DNA of 64,000 bases from Candidatus Peribacteria bacterium. GTDB taxonomy: Bacteria > Patescibacteriota > Gracilibacteria > Absconditabacterales > Absconditicoccaceae. Positions 41,254 through 52,718 of the stretch are shown here, piece by piece; the stretch's first letter is position 1; every line of letters starts with the position of its first letter. The notes beneath the pieces were generated by a model that saw only the letters and a list, made by a program, of their open reading frames with translations, ran no database searches and had not been told where the DNA came from. The DNA lies in assembly GCA_023898485.1 (NCBI GenBank), contig CP060225.1:248001-312000 (forward strand), in the 5' to 3' direction. The position numbers and the translations under genes are program-made.

Positions 41254-41526
41254 ATGAATAAATCTACTTGGAAAAATCTTTTTTCTTTTGAATACATGAT
41301 TACTCCTGTTGTTTTGCAAATTTTAATGATTTTATGAGTTATTGCCGTTGTCGTAGGGGGTATTGCTTCTATTGTGCAAAGTTTGAAGTTTTGATTTGAT
41401 GCTTGAATGTTTTGGTCTGGCTTGTGAATGATTTTTCTTGCTCCTATTGGTATTCGTATTTATGCAGAAATTCTTTCTGTTATATTTAAAATTAATGATA
41501 AACTTCAAAAATTATTAGATAAATAG
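41254..41526 (+). CDS. DUF4282-like small membrane protein
   Basis: The 90-aa product has FEYMITPVVLQILMILGVIA, a Gly-rich turn, and a second helix GMIFLAPIGIRIYAEILSVI followed by FKINDKL, the typical DUF4282 pattern. Function unknown. Four TGA codons are read as Gly. It has a strong terminator 27 bp after the TAG. The region 41145-41253 shows nothing else. Confidence 0.72.
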
Positions 41527-41552
41527 ATTCAATATTATTTACCTTTTTGTAA

Positions 41553-41579
41553 AAATCTCCCCTATAAGGAGATTTTTTG
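41553..41579 (+). terminator. Rho-independent terminator
   Basis: Perfect 8-bp stem aaatctcc / ggagattt with a 7-nt loop and a T run, after the DUF4282-like gene. Confidence 0.85.
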
Positions 41580-41599
41580 TTTATGTGTGCCAATGTATT

Positions 41600-42598
41600 T
41601 TAATGTATCGCTTGGTTGATGATGGCAAATATAGATTCAATTGCATCTTGCGGTGACCCGTTGTAACGATAGACGGCACCTGCGGCATGAATATGTCCGC
41701 CTCACTCGAAGTGGGTCTGAGCAAGGTCATTGACATCGACGATAGGTCAGTCTATTTCGTGAGCTTGCTTGGAGCGGAGAGAGAGTTTGATGAGATGATC
41801 ATCTTTGATAGTGGCAAATATTGCTACTTTGTATCCTGCGATACCTTGGAGGAGATTGAAAATGACATCTCTTTCGGTTTTGGAGATTTTGCCAGCCTCT
41901 CTTTCGTCTCGTGAGGTGAAGAGGATGTCGTCTTGGATGTAGTAGTTGCTGAGAACGGTCTGTAGTGTTTCGAGGAGGTGCGGGTCAGTATTGCGGTAGA
42001 GTTGGTGGATGAGAAATGGTTTGTCTGCGCCGAGAGTGACGAGCTCTGATGCTGCACGAAGTATTCTCGCCGGCTGAGTGTCGAAGGTAAATCTCCCTGT
42101 ATCGGTCATGATACCCATGAGGAGATAGGTAGCTATCTGTGGAGTGATGTACTGCTCTCGTCATGCTTCTTGGAGTAACTCATACATCCAGACACAGTTC
42201 GCGTCTGCATCTACGTCTTTGAAGTTTCGTGTAGCGTGATAATTGTCTTCTTGGTGATGGTCGATGATGAGGATGTTATCTTTGAGTCCATCGAAATACG
42301 TTTGGTGATCCTTGTAGAGCTGTCCTGTCCTCTGCCAAGGAGAAAAGTCAGTACCGATTCGGAGGTCGTACGTTTTCGAGGTATCGAGGTCTGATGAAAT
42401 CTTTTCGACTCATGGGAGTCGTGATCGTGATGGATGGATAGGATCCGCTATGTAGTCGACATCTTTGCCAAGCTGTTCGAGTATTCCTCCCAATGATAGC
42501 ATGGAACCCAGACAATCTCCGTCAATATTGGTATGGCCGAAGATGATGATGTTTTGTTTATCGAGGATAATGGAGGATAATGATGGGTGGTTGTTCAT
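41600..42598 (-). CDS. DHH-DHHA1 phosphoesterase (NrnA-like)
   Basis: NrnA-type enzymes degrade nanoRNA and pAp. The 332-aa product has IIIFGHTNIDGDCLGSMLSL (variant of GHxxPDxDAxGS), ILIIDHHQEDN (DHH), MGIMTDTGRF and the DHHA1 substrate motif GGGHIHAAGA. One Gly of GGGH is TGA. Several other TGA codons join four fragments. Length normal for the family. It is followed on the same strand by nothing and preceded by the PBP2 gene. Confidence 0.9.
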
Positions 42599-42637
42599 GG
42601 GTGATGGGAGGACAAGAGAATAAGATAATGGTGGCGA

Positions 42638-45295
42638 CTATTCTTGAATGAGGTCGTATGAGATGAGAAATGATGCAATGTCTTTGAAAAGTGGTGCAGC
42701 GGTATACGTTCCCCATCTTCTCCATCTTGGGCGGCGGACTTGTACGACGATGATGTACTGAGGATTATCTTCTGTTACTACCCCGATAAACGAACCATTG
42801 GTCCGACCATCAGTGCCGCGATATTTACCTTTGTATACAATTTCTGCCGTTCCTGTTTTACCTGCGAGAGAGAATCATTCGAGATGAACTTGTCCTTTTG
42901 TTTCAGGGTTTCCCTCTACTGCTTCAAAAAGTGCTTCTTTGATTTCATTAGCTGTTTCTTCCTTGAATACTCTGCGTAATATGATGGGGTCATTGGGTAT
43001 GAATGTTTGTTTTTCTTGGTCATATATTTGCTCGATGATGGTAGGTTTGATAAGGTTTCCACCATTGACGAGTGAAGAGAATGCTTGTGCAAGCTGCATA
43101 GGGGTAGCTCTCAGTCCTAGCCCAAAGGAATTATTGAGAAAACGTGAGAATGAAACAGTATTTGCTGTACCAATAAATCACTCTTCTTCTCCTGCGAGTT
43201 CTACATTGGTTTTGTGACCGAAGCCTATTTTTTCGAGGTAGTTGTAGAAGATGGGTCTGCCTATTTTTTGGATAATGCTGATCATACCAACATTGCAAGA
43301 AAAGGTGAGCGCATTGAGATATGTTTTGTCTCCAAGACATGATGATGAGACGTTTCTGATGGTAAACTCTATGCCATTACCAATGTCTATCTTCACCTCA
43401 CCATCATCGTGATAAAAGTCATAGAGACTGATTTCATCACTATCGATACCTATGGCAGTGGTGATGGGTTTGAAGACCGATCCTGGTTCGTATGCGTATT
43501 TGATAGTTTTGTCAACAAATACTTCAGACCCATAGGTATTTTCGGCTATTCGTTTGCGTATGGTGGGATCAGATCTTTCTTCAGTGGTTGCTTTGCGCAT
43601 GGTGCCATCATCCTGCTGAATAAAGAGATGCACATCAATATAATCTTCACGATCGGCTATATATGCTTGTGTTGGATCGAGCGGCAAGTATCTGACTGCA
43701 CTATTGATATTGTTTGGGTTGTAAGTGGGGTAATTGGCGGTAGCTTTGATAGCTCCTGTAAATGGATCCATTACGATGACGCTAATAGCGTCTGAAGCAA
43801 ATTGTTCATGATAGAACGGCAATATACTTTCAATATATTTTTGTACATTTTGATCGATAGTAAGATAAATGTCATCGCCATTTATTGCAGGTTTTACGTC
43901 AAATTCATTGGCGCCTATGCTCCCTATCACGCCTGATGAACGTCCAATAATCGTTCCATCACGACCGCGTAGTGTGTCATCCATATATTCTTCCACTCCA
44001 TAGAGTGCTTGTCACTGGGAATTGACCATGCCAACAGCATGAGTTGCGAAACTGTTATATGGATAGTATCTAATATCATACGACTCCAGTCATAATCCAT
44101 GTAAGAACGGAACAGTCATCTCATCACCTAGCATATTTTGTTTGTCGCCACACTCGTTGATGTCCGCTTGTCGTGATATGGTGTCTGATCAGGATATTAT
44201 AGTAGCTTTACTTTGCTCTAGAGTATTGTCGATACGTTCCTGGAGCCTGCGAAGATTACTTGGCTGACATTGATAGAAAATATCACTATAGGATTGTTTG
44301 AGTTGTGCTATTTCATTGGCAATATCTGGATGGACTTTGATCAATAATTTGACGTATTTATTTTCTTGTACATCGAGCTGCTTAACGGCTGTGTCAATGA
44401 GTGAGTCTTGCTGATATGTTTTTAATATAGATGTGAGTTGATTGGCTGCTGTGGTTTTGTTACTTATATTATTTGGTATGATATAAACATAATTTCCATA
44501 TACTTCGACGAATGATAATTCTTTGAGAGCATTGAGTAGATTAGTATCTGTGAAGAATCAGACATAATTTGACTCTTTGGGTCAGATGGTAATTTTGGCA
44601 TCGAGCGTATCATGGATCAGATCATATGCCCTTCCCTCTGTGAGACCAGAGAGTGCTTGAGCGTAGTCTTCTTCGTATCATGTTCGGTTGTATGAATAAT
44701 ATTCTTCTCTTGCATCGTTATTATTCGCATCAAGAATCATACCACTTCCCGTGTAGAAGAATTCTGGTTTTTGTGGGAGTAGCTCTACTCATGCAAATGA
44801 TTCGATATTATTCACACATTGTGCTTGTGTGACTTGGAGAATGCCGAATTGTAGACAAAGGTGCTTGTAGACAAATGGTGTAAGGAGTCTGATAAACTCT
44901 TCTTTATTGGTTTGTGCTGCTGCGGGATCGATAGGATTGCCGTCTTCATCTTTGGGTTGGAAATATTGTGGCTCTATATAGAGGTCATAGAGTGTGATAT
45001 TTTTCGTAATAGGGATGGGATTATTCCCTTTATCGTGAATATAGATATCTCCTCTTGTTGCAGTGAGACGAGATTCTTGATAGTGGAGATCAGTTATAAT
45101 AGCATTGTATTTTTTTTCTTGAAAGACTTGTAGCCATAAAAGACGCACTATTATTAGTCCGAATAATACGCCAAAAAATGTAATAGTAATATATTCTGGA
45201 CTATTATATCGATTTTTCAGTCTTTTGTTTTGCCTCAGTATTTTCCTGATTTTTTTCGAAGACTGTGTATAAATTACAGAAAGCCATTTGTACAT
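42638..45295 (-). CDS. Penicillin-binding protein 2 / FtsI-like transpeptidase
   Basis: The 885-aa product is a class B PBP: N-terminal membrane helix (about residues 38-58), RLTATRGDIYIHDKGNNPIP (dimerisation domain), a long insert, then GVEEYMDDTLRGRDG and a transpeptidase domain with SxxK in EPGSVFKPIT, SxN in FSCNVG and KTG in LAGKTGTAE. It cross-links peptidoglycan at the outer face of the membrane. It is longer than the usual 580-700 aa because of a coiled linker around residues 170-450. ATG 45295 is chosen over TTG 45319. More than ten TGA codons are Gly. Confidence 0.9.
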
Positions 45296-45333
45296 GTAAT
45301 AATATGTGGATCGATTCAAAATATATGCCCTGT

Positions 45334-45361
45334 ATTGTATATATTATGCTTGATACTGCAA
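45334..45361 (-). promoter_or_regulatory. Putative promoter of the PBP2-like gene
   Basis: On the minus strand TTGCAG (45361-45356), 16-nt spacer, TACAAT (45339-45334); the -10 is 38 bp before ATG 45295. Confidence 0.45.
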
Positions 45362-45433
45362 GGTCGATGTATTACTATTTTTATAGCTATATCATAAAAA
45401 AATATAAAGTATCGCATATTTGTGATCAAAAAT

Positions 45434-45462
45434 TTGCAAAAAACTCTGAGAGAATGTATACT
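45434..45462 (+). promoter_or_regulatory. Putative promoter of the pilin gene
   Basis: TTGCAA (45434-45439), exactly 17 nt, TATACT (45457-45462), 36 bp before the ATG. The clearest example of the TTGCAA-type promoter here. Confidence 0.65.
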
Positions 45463-45498
45463 CTTTTCATACATGTCATTTATTCTCTATGTATATCT

Positions 45499-45927
45499 AT
45501 GAGCTTCAAAAAAGTTTTGTATTCACTAGCAGTTGGTGCTGGTCTTATACTTGGTACTGGTTCTATGGTTTTGGCACAAGGATCATCAACTCCTGCTGGT
45601 TCTACTGCTGATGGTTTTGGTGTTAATGCTAACAATTCTAATGGTGTTGTTGGTGTTGCTGGCGCAGGAACTGATACGGGTGATGGCATTATCAATGTTA
45701 TCAGAACATTTCTTAACTGGGTATTAGGATTACTTTCGTTTATCGCCTTTGGCTTCCTCCTGTATGGTGGTTTCACGATGGTGACTGCTGGTGGTGATGA
45801 AGCTGGTTACAAGAAGGGATTTACTGTTCTCAAAAATGCTGCTATCTGATTGGCATTTATTGGTCTTTCGTGGTTGATTGTTACATTGATATTCTACGTA
45901 CTGAACCTTATTTCTGGTGCAGGCTAA
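45499..45927 (+). CDS. VirB2/T4SS-pilin-like secreted membrane protein
   Basis: The 142-aa product has a signal peptide (MSFKKVLYSLAVGAGLILGT to about A29), a Gly/Ser/Ala-rich spacer, and two helices: FLNWVLGLLSFIAFGFLLYG and LAFIGLSWLIVTLIFYVLNL, joined by TAGGDEAGYKKGFTVLKNA. This is the form of the T4SS_pilin family common in CPR genomes. One TGA (Gly) lies between KNAAI and LAFIG. A strong promoter and terminator flank it, suggesting high expression as a single gene. Confidence 0.82.
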
Positions 45928-45962
45928 CAATTACCCTATAGCGTAATATGAAATAGTAAGAG

Positions 45963-45992
45963 AAAATCTTCTCCTAGTGGGGAGATTTTTTG
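45963..45992 (+). terminator. Rho-independent terminator of the pilin gene
   Basis: The stem aaatcttctcc / ggggagattt, with a short tagt loop, is followed by six T. Confidence 0.8.
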
Positions 45993-46001
45993 TATGTGTG
46001 A

Positions 46002-46029
46002 TTGCAAAGTGATGAGAGATACCTATAGT
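46002..46029 (+). promoter_or_regulatory. Putative promoter of dnaE-C
   Basis: TTGCAA (46002-46007), a 16-nt spacer, TATAGT (46024-46029), 31 bp before the ATG. The polymerase half of DnaE thus has its own promoter. Confidence 0.6.
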
Positions 46030-46060
46030 AGTGGTACTTTGTACATAAGTATTTAGTCTG

Positions 46061-49000
46061 ATGGATATTTTTGAATTCGCTCTTCGTCGTTATGCATATC
46101 AGTGACTCGTGAGTCGCTATCATTTGGGCTGGACAGAAGAAGATGTGCTGGAACATGTCCGTCTACGCAAGGGTGAGAAAATGCATGGTGCACTTCAGGA
46201 CCAATCAGTGGATGAGCTCTGGGAACTCACTCGTAGCACGTATTCTCCTTGGAAAAAGAAATTTCTTAAGACAGCTGATAGTGAACTTTCTGTTGGTCAT
46301 TCGCTCAGTGAGTATGTAGAGCGCCTGGAGTATGAGCTTCGCGTGATCAAGGCGATGGGTTTCAATACATACTTTCTGATTGTGCAGGATTTTATTGTAC
46401 GAGCGAAGACGAACCAAATCATGGTCTGACCCGGTCGTGGGTCGGGCGCTGGTTCGCTGCTTGCCTACTGTCTGCGTATTACGGATATTGATCCACTCCC
46501 CTATGATCTTCTATTTGAGCGTTTTTTGAATCCTGCACGTGTGAGTATGCCGGATTTTGATGTGGATTTTGAAGATAGTTTGAGAGATCGTGTAATCCAG
46601 TACGTGATCGATCGTTATGGAGAAGACAAGGTCGCTGCGATCGGTACCTATATGCAGCTGGCTACCAAAGCAGCGTTCAAAGATGCAGCTCGTGCGATGG
46701 GTGTCCCATTCGATAAGTCGAACTCGTTCTCTGCTGCGATTACTGATGCGGGGTTTGAAGATATGCTGGCGAAGCCGCAAGACTATCCCGAGTTTGCACA
46801 AGGATATGAAAATGATCAGATTATCAAGCGTGCGGTAGATTTTGCTATCAAACTAGAGGGTAATCTACGTCAGCTGGGTGTCCATGCATGTGGTATCCTG
46901 ATCACACCGGATCCGGTGACGACCTATACCGCTATCCAACCCATAGATAAGAAGCACAAAGACGCTGAATCGACCAATATCTCGATGGCGGTGGCAGAAA
47001 ATGATGGTAAGGTGCTCGAGGGTTTGGGTCTGCTCAAGATGGACTTTTTGGGCTTGAGAAACTTGTCTGTGATCAAAAACTGTATCAAAATCATCCGTGC
47101 GAGACACAAGATAGAATGAAAACCACTGCCAGACATGTTCTCGTCCTATTTTGAGACGATGTCGTTCGATCCTCCGATCGATGATGAGCTCACTTTCGTG
47201 GATGTATTCCAGGCGGGTGATACGACGGGTATTTTCCAGTTCGAGGGATCGGGGATGAGAAGATTTCTCGTCGAGCTCAAGGCGACAGATATCAATGATT
47301 TGGTAGCGATGAGTGCGCTGTATCGTCCTGGTCCGATGGAGTTTATCCCTCGTTATATCGCTCGTAAGCACGGCAAAGAACCGGTTGCATATATGCTCGA
47401 TGATTTGCGTCATACGCTGGAGCGTGAGTATGGTACCGAGGTCGTAGAATCGGAGAGGAAGAAGCTCCGAGAGGATCTGGACCCGATCATGGGTCTGACG
47501 TACGGTATCGCTGTGTATCAGGAGCAGTTGATGTTCTTGGTGCAGGCGATGGCTGGATTTTCGCTCGCTGAAGCGGATAATCTCCGTCGTGGTGTGGGTA
47601 AGAAAATCAAAGCCGTCATTGACAAAATCAAACCAGACTTCGTCTCACGTTGTACCTCGCATCGTGGGTACAAACCTGAAACAGCGATCTGGATTTTTGA
47701 GAAGATGATCGAACCTGCAGCATCCTACTCATTCAACAAATCGCACTCCGTGTGTTATAGTCGGATCGCATATCAGACAGGGTATCTCAAGGCACACTAT
47801 CCACTGGAATTCTATGCAGCACTCCTGAGATCGAAGGAGACAGATACTGACAAATTGAGCTTTTTTATCGATGAGGCGAGAGTACATGGTATCGATATAC
47901 GCGTGCCTGATGTGAATGTAGCCTTCCCCCATGTGGCTGCGATAGATAATGCACTGTATCTGTGATTCCTCTCTATCAAGGGTGTGGGATATGACGTGGG
48001 TGACTCGATCGAACGCGAAAGGGAGTCTGGTGGACGTTTTGGATCATTGGAAGATTTTCTCCGTAGATGTCAGGAATCCATCAACAAAAAATCTCTCGAA
48101 GGACTGATTAAGTCAGGTGCTTTGGATGGATTTGGTCATACAAGAGAGACAATGCTTGCCAATCTCGATATGCTTCTCCAGCGATCGAAACAGAGTGAAG
48201 CAAGTGCAGGATGACTCTTCTGAGGGATGGATATCGTGACGACGATTACGTGGGCAGAGATACTTCCTTCGACACTACGTGGTACACTAGAGATGGAGTA
48301 TAGTGTATTCAATAATTTCGTCTCGGTGCATCCGTTTGATGGACTCTATCCTCTGCTGAAAAAATACACTTTCATCTCACAAGCATCGGATAATGACGAA
48401 TTCGGAGCATATACGATCTTTGGATATATCTCACAAGTACAACGCGCAAGGAAGAAATGATTTTTCGTCAAGATAGTGGATATCTCGGGAGAGATGGAGG
48501 TCTTCCTCTCTGACAAACTCGATCTGAAAGTGCTCGACATCGTAGAAGTGAGTGGATTCAAATGACGTAGATGGTCGATCGATAGTATGGTCGTGATCGA
48601 TATCGAACAATACAAAAAAGATGCTATCGCCAAAGGAAAATATGATGAGAAACTTACCGTAACTGCCGTCCAGCAGCAAAGACGTGAACAAATGGATGAC
48701 TCACTCAAAGCGAAGATAGCACAAGCTGCTTTCTCAGAAGATGAAGCACTAATACAGACGACGGATACGGAAGAGGTTGATAGAGGGTGAGAGAGGGTTG
48801 TAGAGGATGATACAGGATTGTGAGAAACGATGGAAAGTGTGATGGAGGTGGTAGGAACGACAGATGAGATTGGTCCCGATAAGGATCGGGATGCTCACGT
48901 TGCTGAGCCACTCACCTCATTCGTGGAGCATCGTGGCAATGAATACGATCGTGATACAGAATCGAGTGAAACATATGTAGCGGAACACTGTGATCCGACG

Positions 49001-49150
49001 TATATCCCTCTGCCTGATGATATCTCACAAATACAGCGTATGACTCAGATACTCAAACAGCATCCGGGAGACCAGAACGTGACCATCGGAACCGCGACAC
49101 ATCAGGTGTCTGATGAGTGATTGAAATTGCTGCGTGATTTGGTGTTGTAA
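46061..49150 (+). CDS. dnaE-C: DNA polymerase III alpha subunit, polymerase half of split DnaE
   Basis: The 1029-aa product starts MDIFEFALRRYAYQGLVSRY, which corresponds to the segment following the PHP domain in normal DnaE. It has VGPGRGSGAGSLLAY (the first Gly is TGA), the catalytic Asp pair SMPDFDVDFEDS near 163, KMDFLGL (third Asp), GIFQFEG, YRPGPMEFIP and the HhH/OB parts. The PHP domain is absent and lies at 12262. The C-terminal 150 residues are acidic and low-complexity, with a small hairpin (48874-48890). More than ten TGA codons are Gly. Confidence 0.96.
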
Positions 49151-49217
49151 AACAGTTGCTAGTTGCTAGTATCTAGTTACTAGTTGCTGCTAGTTATTTA
49201 TATTGTATTGTAGTAGA

Positions 49218-49601
49218 ATGTTTGGACAAGTAGGTGAAATGAAAAAAATGTATGACAAATATCAAAAACTCCAAAAAGCTCTCAAAAATGTCGTCATCAG
49301 AGCGAAAGAGGGTAAATATACTGATGATAATGGTGATATCATCGAAGGTGCGGTGGTAATTGATATTACAGGAGAGAATAAGGTGAGAGATGTGACTATC
49401 AATGATCTCTCATTACTCACTCCTGATCATAAAAATCAACTTGAAACTCTTATCAAAGATGCTATTGAGAAGGCACAAGCTAAAGTGCAAGAAGTGGCTA
49501 CAGAAAAGACCAAAGAGATCTTGGGCTTCGATCCGTCGCAGCTTGGTCAGATGATGTGAGGTGGATGAAGTGGGGGATTTAATATACCTGGGTTGGGATA
49601 G
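49218..49601 (+). CDS. ybaB: YbaB/EbfC-family nucleoid-associated protein
   Basis: The 127-aa product has the YbaB layout: an N-terminal helix FGQVGEMKKMYDKYQKLQKA, a central sheet and LTPDHKNQLETLIKDAIEKA. YbaB dimers bind DNA. The C-terminal tail, MMGGGGSGGFNIPGLG, is reached by reading two TGA codons as Gly; a Gly-rich tail is usual for the family, which supports this reading. The spacer 49151-49217 is rich in gttgctag / ctagtt repeats. Confidence 0.88.
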
Positions 49602-49646
49602 AACCAAATTGTGACAAATAGTTGCACATAGTAGCAATCAAAAATA

Positions 49647-49679
49647 GAAAATCCTACCTCGTGAGGGGTGGGGTTTTTT
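49647..49679 (+). terminator. Rho-independent terminator after ybaB
   Basis: About 13-bp stem with G-T pairs (aaaatcctacctc / gaggggtggggtttt) and a T run. It abuts the convergent repeat gene. Confidence 0.75.
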
Positions 49680-49680
49680 G

Positions 49681-51547
49681 TTATTGTATTTTTGCATTAT
49701 CTCGATCGATACGATAGAGACGAGGCAGAGCTTGCACATCTATCTCCCCATTGTTTTTGTAGGGAAATTGTATTGTATAGTTTCATTCATGGTCATCAAA
49801 TTTACCTATTCATAATTTTTGGAGTGTGTTTCGTATCTTTTTCCTTGTTTCTGTGATTTCTTTTTGCCACATATAATATTCTTGTGTTTGGATGTACTCT
49901 TCTAGTGAGGTGTGCATGATTTTGTTAGTGACTCTAATATGCTCATTATCTTGAAATGAAAATGATAGCATAGGTTCTACTGGAACATAATCCCATCCGT
50001 CTTTTTCTCGAATATCTGCAGATTCTTGAGATTTTTTCTGTGCTCGGAATCAGCTATTAATATCCATAATTCTATGATATACTTTTCCTTGTAATCGCTG
50101 TTTTTCGATACTTATGGTAGCTCCATGAGCTGATTTTTTTGATATCTTCCCTTTTATATCGTCGTATTGATAAAGATTATGATTATCGTGATTAAAATAA
50201 TCTTTTTGCATCCCTAAATATTTAATATGTTTGCTCAATTCTCCCCTCTCTTCCTCGGCAGCATACTGAATCATCTCTGCTGATTTGCGACGGACAATTC
50301 GTTTTCCATCCACTAATCATTTTTTAATCAATTCTCCCCTCTCTTCCTCGGCAGCATACTGAATCATCTCTGCTGATTTGCGACGGATATCCTCATCTTT
50401 ATCTTCCAATCATTTTTTAATAAGCTCTCCCCTCTCTTCCTCGGCAGCATACTGAATCATCTCTGCTGATTTGCGACGGATATCCTCATCTTTATCTTCC
50501 AATCATTTTTTAATAAGCTCTCCCCTCTCTTCCTCGGCAGCATACTGAATCATCTCTGCTGATTTGCGATGGACAATTCGTTTTCCATCCACTAATCATT
50601 TTTAATAAGCTCTCCCTCTCTCTTCCTCGGCAGCATACTGAATCATCTCTGCTGATTTGCGATGGACATCCTCATCTTTATCCCCCAATCATTTTTAATA
50701 AGCTCTCCCTCTCTTCCTCGACAGCATACTGAATCATCTCTGCTGATTTGAGACGGACATCCTCATTTTTATCTTCCAATCATTTTTTAATAAGCTCTCC
50801 CCTCTCTTCCTCGGCAGCATACTGAATCATCTCTGCTGATTTGCGACGGACAATTCGTTTTCCATCCACTAATCATTTTTTAATAGTTTTTGACAATATT
50901 TTTTGTAATTCTCCCCTCTCTTCCTCGACAGCATACTGAATCATCTCTGCTGATTTGAGACGGACAATTCGCTCTTCATCTCCCAATCATTTTTTAATAA
51001 GCTCTCCCCTCTCTTCCTCGACAGCATACTGAATCATCTCTGCTGATTTGAGACGGACATCCTCATTTTTATCTTCCAATCATTTTTTAATAAGCTCTCC
51101 CCTCTCTTCCTCGGCAGCATACTGAATCATCTCTGCTGATTTGCGACGGACAATTCGTTTTCCATCCACTAATCATTTTTTAATAGTTTTTGACAATATT
51201 TTTTGTAATTCTCCCCTCTCTTCCTCGACAGCATACTGAATCATCTCTGCTGATTTGAGACGGACAATTCGCTCTTCATCTCCCAATCATTTTTTAATAG
51301 TATCTGTTATTTTGATATCGATATTTTTTTCTTGTAGGTGTGGTATGAGTGCTAATTGATTGATAGTGGTCATTTCATTATAATGTGCTTGTATATATTT
51401 TTGAAATTGTTTTTCGCAGAGTTGGTAATGCTGTAATCTTTTATCAAACAGTTTCTCATCAAAACATTCTGCAAGATATGATTGTGCAAAAATATTGACG
51501 GGGAGTCACATATACATTTTTTTCTGTTCTGGAGTCAGGTGTTCCAT
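49681..51547 (-). pseudogene. HEAT-like repeat protein gene, broken by indels in its repeats
   Basis: The gene would encode about 620 aa: an N-terminal domain (MEHLTPEQKKMYMGLPVNIF), about 11 near-identical 31-residue repeats with core RRKSAEMIQYAAEEERGELI, and a C-terminal domain ending DRDNAKIQ. One repeat (50678-50730) has lost two bases net and runs into TAA at 50678. The next (50590-50625) has +1 and -1 changes that create an internal TAG. Two open parts remain: 50678-51547 (289 aa) and 49681-50592 (up to 303 aa from GTG). TGA codons in each repeat (KKGL) are Gly. Confidence 0.65.
50250..51300. repeat. About 11 tandem repeats of 93 bp in the HEAT-like gene
   Basis: The segment cagcatactgaatcatctct recurs about every 93 bp (some intervals 112 bp where an 18-bp extra piece, gtttttgacaatattttt, is included). 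Units are close to identical in DNA, and combine three interchangeable variants (gacaattcgttttccatcc, gatatcctcatctttatc, gacattc-type), suggesting recombination between units. Confidence 0.9.
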
Positions 51548-51614
51548 GAGAATAGTGCTTGTGAAAAATCTTTATATCATTATAGTGGCACAGTATTTAC
51601 TATGCAAATTTTGT

Positions 51615-52718
51615 ATGTCCAAAGTCTTAGTCTGACTCTCAGGAGGAGTCGATAGTGCAGTGGCAGCATACCTGCTCCAGCAGCAGTGATATGAGGTGAT
51701 TCCCTGATTTATGAAAAACTATGCCGAGGAGGATAATCCCCACTGTCATACGCGTGAGGATAGAGATAGCGCAAGAGAGGTATGTGCTCATCTGTGATTG
51801 GGTGAGTTGCAGATTTTCGATTTTCGTGAAGAATACAATAGAAGAATTATTGACTACATCTATGAGGAATACAAAAAATGAAGGACGCCGAATCCTGATG
51901 TATTGTGTAATTCGCTTGTGAAATTCGATTTGTTTGCAGAGGAAGCAAAAAAGTTGTGATGTGATTTCGTAGCGACAGGGCACTATGCTCGCGTAGCGAG
52001 AGTTACTAGTGACAAGTTACTAGTGACTAGTAAACTTTTAAGATGAGTAGATACAAATAAGGATCAGTCATACTTTTTGTCTCAGCTGTCGCAGGAGCAA
52101 CTAGCGATGTCTCTGTTTCCTCTGGGTGAACTAACTAAGGAGGAGGTACGCGAGATAGCACACCAGATCTGACTACCCAATGCTGACCGTCCTGATAGTC
52201 AGTGATTATGCTTTATCGGTGATGTGCCGATCAAGGAGTTTTTGGCAAGACAGTTTCCCAAGAAGGTGGGTGATGTGCTGGATATGGATGGGAAGAAAAT
52301 TGGGACTCATGAAGGTGCATATTTCTACACCAGAGGACAAAGGCATGGCTTCCAGACTCCTATGAGAGCGTATGTCGTGGATACGGATGTCGAGGCGAAT
52401 ACAATCACGGTCGTGACAGACAGAGAGGATGAGAGGTTACTGACCAAAACTTTCGGTGTGTCTGAGTGGCATTGGATAGGAGAAGAGAGATCACTCCCCT
52501 ACTCGACGAGTGTGAAGATCAGATATAGGCAGTTGGAGCCAGTGGGAGCGACACTTACATCCTCTGCCCTTTGGGCATCTCCTTCAGGGAAGGAGAACCA
52601 ACTCCTTTGTGAATTGGAAGAAGGGCAACGAGGGATGGCGTCTGGACAGTTTGTGGTAGCGTATGATGGTGATGAGGTGATTGGGTCAGGTGTTATAGAA
52701 CTATTTCCCCTCTCCTAG
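51615..52718 (+). CDS. mnmA: tRNA-specific 2-thiouridylase MnmA
   Basis: MnmA thiolates U34 of tRNA. The 367-aa product has the PP-loop VLVGLSGGVDSAVAAYLL (the Gly before LSGGVDS is TGA), catalytic Cys in NPDVLCNSLVKF and SQGLCFIGDV, and KDQSYFLSQLS, all family signatures. About ten TGA codons are Gly. Two segments look inserted: a ctagt-rich stretch (52003-52036) and a palindromic element (52564-52597). The stop TAG lies in a second such element. Confidence 0.93.
52564..52597. repeat. Palindromic element inside mnmA
   Basis: Two hairpins, gccctttgggc (52565-52575) and ctccttcagggaaggag (52579-52595), lie in frame before NQLLCELEEGQRGMASGQ and code for an extra LWASPSGKE-type stretch. Confidence 0.65.

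Noticed and set aside
50250..51300. Possible CRISPR or other non-coding array
   Set aside because: The 93-bp units are coding, in frame over most of the array, and near-identical in full, without spacers.
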